DNA from: Hadesarchaea archaeon
GTDB lineage: Archaea > Hadarchaeota > Hadarchaeia > Hadarchaeales > Hadarchaeaceae
Reading direction: 5' to 3'
Assembly (NCBI GenBank): GCA_012962055.1
Contig: DTYD01000128.1
Span: 1-6,414 of the forward strand
DNA length: 6,414 nt
Below the pieces are notes generated by a model. The model saw only the letters and a list, made by a program, of their open reading frames with translations, ran no database searches and was not told the origin of the DNA. The translations under genes were made by a program, and so were the position numbers. The stretch's first letter is position 1, and each line of letters starts with the position of its first letter. This document shows, piece after piece, positions 1 through 4,121 of this stretch.

Positions 1-36
1 CAATCGCGATATTCCGGAAGCGATGAGGGAAAAACG
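1..36 (+). repeat. Direct repeat copy 1, upstream of the MNT-HEPN pair
   Basis: This 36-base segment recurs at 1193-1228 in the same orientation with one mismatch (A30 versus G1222). It contains two 8-base palindromes, ATCGCGAT (3-10) and TTCCGGAA (12-19), and short arms ATCGC (3-7) and GCGAT (20-24) that could pair. Similarity continues more weakly to about base 51. The copy begins at the window edge, so its 5' limit is unknown. The two copies bracket the MNT-HEPN genes exactly, which suggests a cassette boundary or a repeated 3' element shared with an upstream unit outside the window. That origin is inference. Confidence 0.85.
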
Positions 37-70
37 TCAATCAATCCTCTTATCTTTTTATTTTTGTTTT
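22..70 (+). terminator. Stem-loop followed by T-tracts (terminator-like), copy 1
   Basis: Bases 22-29 (GATGAGGG) can pair with 47-54 (CCTCTTATC minus its first C) as 8 consecutive pairs, two of them G-U, around a 17-base loop. Three T-runs follow (55-59, 61-65, 67-70). This looks like the end of a transcript arriving from before the window, or a small structured RNA 3' end. The same structure recurs at 1214-1253. The 5' arm overlaps the 3' arm of the ATCGC/GCGAT hairpin, so the two folds exclude each other. Archaeal termination relies mainly on T-tracts, so the stem's role is uncertain. Confidence 0.45.
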
Positions 71-79
71 GTGGTTAAA

Positions 80-123
80 CCTCTACACCACAAAGTTTAT
101 TCCTCTACACCACAAAGTTTATT
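80..123 (+). repeat. Perfect 22-base tandem repeat (2 copies) in the MNT gene leader
   Basis: Bases 80-101 and 102-123 are identical 22-mers, each containing CTACACCACAAAGTTTATT. The CCACAAA core (88-94 and 110-116) also occurs inverted just upstream as TTTGTGG (68-74), forming a 7-base dyad with a 13-base spacer. A 22-base period is about two helical turns, so protein bound to each unit would lie on the same DNA face. Likely an upstream operator or activator site for the wHTH protein encoded next; function is inferred from position. Confidence 0.7.
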
Positions 124-157
124 AGTCAAAAATGACTTAAATTAGTCAAAAATGACT
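124..157 (+). promoter_or_regulatory. Twin dyad operator around a TATA-like box, MNT gene promoter
   Basis: The 14-mer AGTCAAAAATGACT occurs at 124-137 and 144-157, 20 bases apart. Each is an inverted repeat with 5-base arms (AGTCA/TGACT) around AAAA. Between and touching them lies TTAAATTA (137-144), centred about 25-26 bases before the ATG at 165, the usual TATA-to-start distance for a leaderless archaeal transcript. No Shine-Dalgarno sequence precedes that ATG, which fits. Two dimers bound here would cover the TATA box and block TBP, so autorepression by the encoded wHTH-MNT protein is the simplest reading. The DNA pattern is seen; binding is inferred. Confidence 0.6.
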
Positions 158-164
158 GATAAAA

Positions 165-770
165 ATGCGCTTCGTAAATTATCTTGATGAAATCCTAAGC
201 ACAAAATCTGACGTTAAAATTCTACGCACCTTGTTCAGATATCCGACCAAGGAATTCAATGAGAACGAGCTGGCAAGGATTTCTGGAGTTGGACAGAAAA
301 CCGTCAATCGGGCGATGCCGAAATATGTTAGCCACGGAATCCTCAGCGTGCGAACGATTGGGAAGGCGAACATTTACGCTTTAAACTCGAGGCACTATAT
401 CACGGAGCAGCTCAAATCGCTCTTTCTGGCTGAGGAGGGAGCTAAGCGAGAGTTAAAGCATTTGCTGAGGAAAGCTTTTTATGGTGATAAGGCGGTGATC
501 TCGCTCGCGATTTTTGGGAGCGTCGCGAGGGGGCGGGAGGAACCGATTTCCGACATCGATGTTTTCATCCTCACCCGAGACAAAAAAAGTGCGGAAAGGA
601 AACTTCGGAAAGTGGGGGAAATAATAATGAGGAGGTTTGGCAACGTGATTTCGGGATACGTCCTGACGCCCCGCGATTTCGAGGAAAAGCGAGGGACTCC
701 AACGATAAAAGAAATCGTTGTTGATGGGGAATTGATTGTGGGGAGATCTTTGGAGGAGGGAACAGAGTGA
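165..770 (+). CDS. Winged-HTH plus MNT-type nucleotidyltransferase, MntA-like antitoxin candidate
   Basis: A 201-residue protein. Residues about 10-80 look like a winged helix-turn-helix (NENELARISGVGQKTVNRAM is the helix-turn-helix; SVRTIGKANIYAL the wing). Residues about 110-195 form a minimal nucleotidyltransferase (MNT) domain with a perfect GSX10DXD signature: G118, S119, D130, D132. The usual third acidic residue on the following strand is not obvious; NVISGYVLTPRDF occupies that place. In type VII toxin-antitoxin pairs the MNT partner (MntA) transfers AMP to a Tyr of the HEPN partner, neutralising it; the HTH suggests this protein also controls its own promoter. Start at ATG 165 has no ribosome binding site but fits a leaderless transcript. 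It overlaps the HEPN gene by 4 bases (GTGA) and carries that gene's ribosome binding site in its last codons. Fold and motif are solid; biological role is inferred. Confidence 0.88.
   Translation: MRFVNYLDEILSTKSDVKILRTLFRYPTKEFNENELARISGVGQKTVNRAMPKYVSHGILSVRTIGKANIYALNSRHYITEQLKSLFLAEEGAKRELKHLLRKAFYGDKAVISLAIFGSVARGREEPISDIDVFILTRDKKSAERKLRKVGEIIMRRFGNVISGYVLTPRDFEEKRGTPTIKEIVVDGELIVGRSLEEGTE
752..760 (+). promoter_or_regulatory. Strong ribosome binding site for the HEPN gene
   Basis: GGAGGAGGG lies inside the end of the MNT gene, 6 bases before the GTG at 767. It decides the unusual GTG start and, with the GTGA stop/start overlap, points to translational coupling of the pair. Confidence 0.75.
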
Positions 771-1171
771 CGATAAGAACCAAATCGGTTTTGAAAGATT
801 CATATAAGGTTTTTCTGAAGAAATCCGAGGAGTTCCTGGATGCTGCGAGGCACTCGCTTTCTAAGGGTAACGTAAACGCTGCGGCAGGGTGTGCGGCCCA
901 TTCCGCGATAAGTGCGCTCGATGCTCTAACCGCGTTTTATCTCCAACGGAGACACGCCGGTGAAAGGCATGAAGATGCGATACATCTTCTCAAGGAAAAA
1001 GGAATAGCAGGACTTGAAGGTAGGGAAAAGGCAGCGAATCAGTTCAGGAGCGTTGTTAGAAGCAAGGGTTTGGCAGAGTACGAACAGAGGGGAATCTTCA
1101 GGGGAGAGGCGGAAGAGTCGGTGAAAGTTGCAGAGCGATTCCTAAATTGGGCGAAGAAAAACTTGCCCTGA
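767..1171 (+). CDS. HEPN domain protein (SAV_6107-like), partner of the MNT protein
   Basis: A 134-residue, mostly helical protein with HEPN character: an N-terminal helix of the type SYKVFLKKSEEFLDAARHSL, then CAAHSAISALDALTAFYL (about 43-59), and a C-terminal KGLAEYEQRG...AERFLNWAKK pattern that I associate with the SAV_6107-like HEPN group. HEPN toxins are usually RNases with an Rx4-6H motif; HepT has RX4HXY, whose Tyr is AMPylated by MntA. Here the equivalent stretch reads R98-SKGL-A103-E-Y105, so Arg and Tyr are kept and His is Ala. Another Rx5H (R62 to H68) lies between central helices, not at the normal site. The GTG start is chosen because of the strong ribosome binding site and 4-base overlap with the MNT gene. 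It may be a toxin, an inactivated relative, or a regulatory subunit; sequence alone does not decide. A repeat and T-tract follow 21 bases after the stop. Confidence 0.82.
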   Translation: MTIRTKSVLKDSYKVFLKKSEEFLDAARHSLSKGNVNAAAGCAAHSAISALDALTAFYLQRRHAGERHEDAIHLLKEKGIAGLEGREKAANQFRSVVRSKGLAEYEQRGIFRGEAEESVKVAERFLNWAKKNLP

Positions 1172-1192
1172 GGAGGAATGGTTTGCTGGTTG

Positions 1193-1228
1193 CAATCGCG
1201 ATATTCCGGAAGCGATGAGGGGAAAACG
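1193..1228 (+). repeat. Direct repeat copy 2, downstream of the MNT-HEPN pair
   Basis: Same 36-base element as bases 1-36, with 35/36 identity, and similarity continuing to about 1243 (43/51 without gaps). It starts 21 bases after the HEPN stop. The same frame reads QSRYSGSDEGKT in both copies, and differences fall mostly at third positions of that frame. In copy 2 an ATG at 1178 directly after AGGAGG opens this frame for 38 codons to a TAG at 1292-1294. The ribosome binding site is only one base from that ATG, so I do not call it a gene. Confidence 0.85.
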
Positions 1229-1253
1229 CCGATAAACTCCCCTTATTTTTTTT
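1214..1253 (+). terminator. Stem-loop plus T8 tract ending the MNT-HEPN operon, copy 2
   Basis: Bases 1214-1222 (GATGAGGGG) pair with 1239-1247 (CCCCTTATT) as 9 uninterrupted pairs, two of them G-U, around a 16-base loop, directly followed by and overlapping eight T residues (1246-1253); another T6 run follows (1257-1262). It sits between the convergent HEPN and fumarase beta genes and is the natural end of the MNT-HEPN transcript. Compared with copy 1, the arms differ at three places and all changes preserve or improve pairing. Confidence 0.6.
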
Positions 1254-1266
1254 CCATTTTTTGCTT

Positions 1267-1815
1267 TCAGTTCCAACGCTTTTGGTCGAGGTAGATGTTA
1301 TCGCCACGGGTATCGATGGCGACTACGAGCGGCCCGAAGTCCCGAACCCTGAGCACCCAGAGGGCCTCGGGGATTCCCAAGTCCCTCCAAAACACCCCCT
1401 CAATTTTTGCGACCGATTTGGCCGCCAGAGCTCCTGTACCGCCGGGAAAAGCGAGATAGACGCAACCGAGCCGTGCGAGCTGACCAGCGACTTTCTCCCC
1501 CACACCTCCCTTCCCTATGAGTGCACGGACTCCTGTGAGCTTCACAAATTTTGCCTGTATTTGGTCCATGCGTGCACTTGTGGTTGGTCCAGCTGAGACG
1601 ACTTTCCATCCAGAAGGTGTCCGCTTGGCGAGGGGCCCACAATGGTACACTATCCCCCCCTGAAGTTTCACGGGCAGTTTGGCATCGGATATGGCCCGGG
1701 TATACGCTTTGTCTCGAGCGGTAACGATTTTACCGGTTATGCTGACCAGATCCCCGGTCCGTAACTTTCGTATATCGGGTTCGCTCAATGGCGGAGTCAG
1801 TCGGGTCGGCTTCAA
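1267..1815 (-). CDS. fumB: Fumarate hydratase class I, beta subunit (C-terminal domain)
   Basis: This is the small subunit of the oxygen-sensitive [4Fe-4S] hydro-lyase that interconverts fumarate and (S)-malate in the cytoplasm, or a close relative such as tartrate dehydratase. Family landmarks, in order: LTPPLSEPDIRKLRTGD, VTARDKAYTRA, GIVYHCGP, SAGPTTSARMD, GKGG, FPGGTGALAA, and LGIPEALWVLRVRDFGPLVVAIDTRG near the end. I start it at TTG 1815, giving 182 residues, the usual size. That TTG overlaps the alpha stop as TTGA and is preceded by GGTGG (1824-1820, minus strand). A longer form from 1878 would add a basic, non-family extension inside the alpha gene. One oddity: the usual His after ARDxA is Tyr here. 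The gene is convergent with the MNT-HEPN module. Family is certain; exact substrate is not. Confidence 0.92.
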   Translation of the reverse strand: MKPTRLTPPLSEPDIRKLRTGDLVSITGKIVTARDKAYTRAISDAKLPVKLQGGIVYHCGPLAKRTPSGWKVVSAGPTTSARMDQIQAKFVKLTGVRALIGKGGVGEKVAGQLARLGCVYLAFPGGTGALAAKSVAKIEGVFWRDLGIPEALWVLRVRDFGPLVVAIDTRGDNIYLDQKRWN

Positions 1816-2681
1816 GGTTCCACCAGCCTCGGCTCGCCGTTCACGAGTTTTGCGCTGGCCCTTCTGGCGGCCCAGCACTGGAAGGCCACGGCAACGGGCA
1901 GGCTTGCGGTGTGAGACGTAGCTTTCTCGATCCGCACGCCGAGCACGGTGGTCCTTCCCCCCAGCCCCATCGGACCGATGTCCAGACGGTTGGCGGCAAG
2001 TTCGATTTTTCGTTCTAGTTTGGCGAGTGCCGGGTCAGAGTTTGGTTTTTTTAACGACCGGAGAAGGGCACGCTTTGCCCCAACACACGCCGTCTCCATC
2101 GTACCTCCGATTCCAACGCCGACTATCGTTGGTGGGCAGGGTTTGCCCCCAGCTTCTCTCAGCGTGGTGAGCACAGCCTGTTTGACCCCATCCGATCCCG
2201 CTGTCGGCCCAAGCATGAACAGTCTGCCGCAGTTTTCCGCCCCGGATCCTCGCACCAGTAGATCTATTTGAAACTCGTTTCCCTCGACCAGCTCGATGTG
2301 GATGTTCGGTTGCCCCTCTCCGGTGTTTGATTTCATCGGCTTGCGCGTGATGGGATCGACCACATTGGTTCGGAGCGGAACCTTTAGCGTCGCTTCCGTC
2401 ACGGCCCTTGTGAGAACATCCCTCAAGTCAAAGTTCAACTGCAGTTTTCTCCCGATTTGAACGAAAAATGTGAAGGTTCCGGTGTCCTGGCAGATCGGCA
2501 CATCCATTTTTTTTGCCACTTTCAAATTTTTCAGCATGAGTTCGAGTTGCAGTTTGGCGATCGGATTTCGCCCTCGATTCAGAGCCCGTTTCAAAGCCCG
2601 TGTCACGTCCCCGGGCAAGGTGATCTCGGCGCGGTGCAGCATCTCAAGAACCACCCGGTACAGGCCGTCTTCGGTGAGCAT
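1812..2681 (-). CDS. fumA: Fumarate hydratase class I, alpha subunit (N-terminal, Fe-S domain)
   Basis: The large subunit of the two-gene class I fumarase, which holds the catalytic [4Fe-4S] cluster. With the start at ATG 2681 it has 289 residues. Three Cys in family-typical settings can ligate the cluster: C64 in PICQDTG, C182 in GKPCPPTIVGVGIGGT and C269 in FQCWAARR. DIGPMGLGG is also typical. The stretch usually reading KGGGSEN is here RGSGAENCG, so a conserved Lys is missing. A TTG at 2708 would add 9 residues, but ATG 2681 matches the family N-terminus and lies about 31 bases after a TATA-like TTTTAACA (minus strand, 2716-2709), so a near-leaderless transcript is likely. It is translated just before the beta gene and coupled to it. 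The enzyme could act on fumarate/malate, tartrate or mesaconate; fumarate is the default reading. Confidence 0.93.
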   Translation of the reverse strand: MLTEDGLYRVVLEMLHRAEITLPGDVTRALKRALNRGRNPIAKLQLELMLKNLKVAKKMDVPICQDTGTFTFFVQIGRKLQLNFDLRDVLTRAVTEATLKVPLRTNVVDPITRKPMKSNTGEGQPNIHIELVEGNEFQIDLLVRGSGAENCGRLFMLGPTAGSDGVKQAVLTTLREAGGKPCPPTIVGVGIGGTMETACVGAKRALLRSLKKPNSDPALAKLERKIELAANRLDIGPMGLGGRTTVLGVRIEKATSHTASLPVAVAFQCWAARRASAKLVNGEPRLVEP

Positions 2682-2707
2682 GCAATCTAGTTTAGATGGG
2701 CACGGCA

Positions 2708-2719
2708 ATGTTAAAACAT
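2708..2719. promoter_or_regulatory. Palindromic TATA-like element in the divergent fumarase/DUF192 promoter
   Basis: ATGTTAAAACAT has 5-base inverted arms (ATGTT/AACAT) around AA. On the minus strand it provides TTTTAACA at the right distance for fumarase alpha. On the plus strand TTAAAA would place a start of transcription near 2740, downstream of the first ATG of the DUF192 gene, which raises a question about that start. Because the region is only 48 bases, one element probably serves or blocks both directions. Inferred from spacing. Confidence 0.4.
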
Positions 2720-2729
2720 CTTCGCAGGA

Positions 2730-3137
2730 ATGACTCTCTGTGGTCGCGTGCGGCTGGTAAATAAAAACAACGGTGCGGTGATAGCAAGAGAAGTGGAGCC
2801 GGCTGACACGTTCTGGAGGAGGTTACGCGGGTTGATGTTAAGGGGGAAGTTTCCTCGCGGGAAGGCGCTGCTCTTCAAATTCAAAAATCCCGGACGTCAC
2901 AGCATCCACATGTTCTTCGTGCGGTTCCCCATCGACCTCATCTACCTAGATTCTGGATTCAGGGTCGTCGAAGCTCGAGCATGGCTCAGGCCGTGGCACC
3001 TGCACAGACCAAAAACCGTGGCAAATTATCTTATCGAGCTGCCGGCGGGGACCATCCAGCGCAAGGGGATCAGTACCGGACACAAACTCTCATTGAAGGA
3101 CAAAAATTTTTCCCGGAGAAAGGGTTATAACCGTTGA
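2730..3137 (+). CDS. DUF192 family protein (COG1430-like)
   Basis: A 135-residue protein with the DUF192 pattern: VEPADTFWRRLRGLMLRGKF (about 22-41), ALLFKFKNPGRHSIHMFFVRF then PIDLIYLD (46-74), VVEAR...RPW, LIELPAGTI (101-109) and GISTGHKL (113-120), ending in a basic tail. No signal peptide or membrane segment is visible, so it is probably cytoplasmic, unlike many bacterial members that are exported. The molecular function of the family is not established to my knowledge. ATG 2730 gives the longest form, but GTG 2748 (VRLVNKNNG...) matches the usual family start and fits a transcript starting near 2740 from the divergent TATA-like element. The real N-terminus may therefore be 6 residues shorter. 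It is divergent from the fumarase and 56 bases before the c-di-AMP synthase. Confidence 0.85.
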   Translation: MTLCGRVRLVNKNNGAVIAREVEPADTFWRRLRGLMLRGKFPRGKALLFKFKNPGRHSIHMFFVRFPIDLIYLDSGFRVVEARAWLRPWHLHRPKTVANYLIELPAGTIQRKGISTGHKLSLKDKNFSRRKGYNR

Positions 3138-3142
3138 AAAAC

Positions 3143-3151
3143 AAAAAATAT
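3143..3151 (+). promoter_or_regulatory. TATA-like box for the c-di-AMP synthase gene
   Basis: AAAAAATAT lies about 45 bases before the GTG at 3194. A transcript starting about 26 bases after it (near 3173) would have a short leader containing the ribosome binding site at 3180-3186. Prediction from composition and spacing only. Confidence 0.35.
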
Positions 3152-3179
3152 CATGCTGGCCGAGGTCTGGTGGGGGGAC

Positions 3180-3186
3180 GGAGAGG
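3180..3186 (+). promoter_or_regulatory. Ribosome binding site setting the GTG start at 3194
   Basis: GGAGAGG is 7 bases before GTG 3194. An in-frame TGA at 3188-3190 excludes any earlier start, and the ATG at 3187 is in another frame, so this site fixes the start. Confidence 0.6.
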
Positions 3187-3193
3187 ATGACTG

Positions 3194-4075
3194 GTGGACG
3201 TCCCCAGCTGGTTGGCCAAGGCCGCTGCGCGTCTTGCTCTGGATGTTGACGCAGATGCGGTGTTAGCTTTGACTGAGACAGGGAAGAACTGTGAGCCCCT
3301 TATTGAGGAAAAGTTGGTCGATAGCGGCGGAAAGCAGGTCAAAGTGATACTAGCCACCCAGAACATTGAGACGTATTCCAGGCTGGTTAAGAGTGCCAAC
3401 GTCAAAACGATTAAGCTGACCGCACGGCCCAGGGGTAGGATGAATCAGGCCCACTACGCGATGGCATGTGGCCTCCAAAAGGGGTTTCTCAGTCCGGGGG
3501 AGCGTTTGGTCTGCCTCACCGGCGATGGTTTCGCTGATGCCACGGATTCGCTCATGGTTTTGGATGTCACGGGGGAGGAACAGGTCATACACTTGTTGGA
3601 ATCCAATCAAGTTCTATCAGACACGGTTGAATTGGCACTTGGGCTTGGGAAAGGCGGTGGACAGGGCGAGCGATTTTTTGGCACAGCGTTCGTAGTCGGG
3701 AACAGCAAGGAAATTTTGAGATTGTCTCACCAGCTGATGATAAACCCCTTTGAGAATTACAGGGCGAACATAGCGGACCGGGACAGATGGGAACTCATAA
3801 AAAAATATGCGAACTTCGATGGAGCTTTCGTGATAGATACGGACGGGAGGATCGTCGCGGCCCATCGCTACTTGGACGCGAACAGGAAGGTCGAGATACC
3901 GAGCGGGCTTGGGACCCGGCACATGGCGGTCGCTGCTATGACAGCGGCAACCGGTGCTAGGGGAATCACGGTATCGGGTGAGGACAGGTTCGTGAGAATA
4001 TTTGAACGCGGTAAGATGGTGGCAAAGATAAATCCTGCAGGCAAAATTCTGGAGTGCCTAAGCGAGAGCGTCTGA
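3194..4075 (+). CDS. dacZ: Diadenylate cyclase (c-di-AMP synthase), DacZ type
   Basis: A 293-residue protein that should condense two ATP to c-di-AMP. The N-terminal half (about 10-130) resembles the pyruvate-kinase C-terminal-like domain of archaeal DacZ: ALTETGKN, KVILATQNIETYSRL, LTARPRGRMNQAHY and GERLVCLTGDGFADATDS. The C-terminal half (about 135-285) is the DisA_N/DAC fold, with GERFFGTAFVVG (158-169), the DGA motif in NFDGAFVID (209-211) and the nucleotide-binding GLGTRHMAVAAMTAATGA (about 238-255), followed by ITVSGEDRFVRIFERG. The RHR triplet of bacterial DisA is RHM here (242-244). c-di-AMP controls osmotic and potassium balance and has been shown to be essential in a haloarchaeon. 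No membrane segment is seen, so it is cytosolic. It is followed 46 bases later by DNA ligase on the same strand. Confidence 0.92.
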   Translation: MDVPSWLAKAAARLALDVDADAVLALTETGKNCEPLIEEKLVDSGGKQVKVILATQNIETYSRLVKSANVKTIKLTARPRGRMNQAHYAMACGLQKGFLSPGERLVCLTGDGFADATDSLMVLDVTGEEQVIHLLESNQVLSDTVELALGLGKGGGQGERFFGTAFVVGNSKEILRLSHQLMINPFENYRANIADRDRWELIKKYANFDGAFVIDTDGRIVAAHRYLDANRKVEIPSGLGTRHMAVAAMTAATGARGITVSGEDRFVRIFERGKMVAKINPAGKILECLSESV

Positions 4076-4121
4076 AGGTGAAAGATTTTAGGTCGCAGCG
4101 GTAAGATGGACCTTGGTTGAG

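Noticed and set aside
80..157. CRISPR-like repeat array
   Set aside because: The 22-mers are adjacent with no spacer, and the 14-mers are only two copies separated by 6 bases; this fits operators, not a CRISPR array.
1..1228. C/D-box small RNA in the direct repeat (GCGATGA resembling box C)
   Set aside because: No CTGA box D lies at a suitable distance in either copy, and the box C match is imperfect.
1178..1294. 38-codon ORF starting at ATG behind AGGAGG after the HEPN stop
   Set aside because: The ribosome binding site is only one base from the ATG, the second half is read from the T-tract and the end of fumarase beta, and the peptide matches nothing known to me. Kept as a finding because its first part is repeated in frame in copy 1.
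1267..1878. Longer 203-residue form of fumarase beta starting at 1878
   Set aside because: It would overlap the alpha gene by 67 bases and add a basic N-terminus unlike the family; TTG 1815 with TTGA overlap and GGTGG upstream is better.
3138..3193. tRNA or other structured RNA in the G-rich stretch before dacZ
   Set aside because: Only 56 bases with no acceptor stem, no GGTTC-like T-arm and no anticodon arm; the G-rich part is explained by the ribosome binding region.
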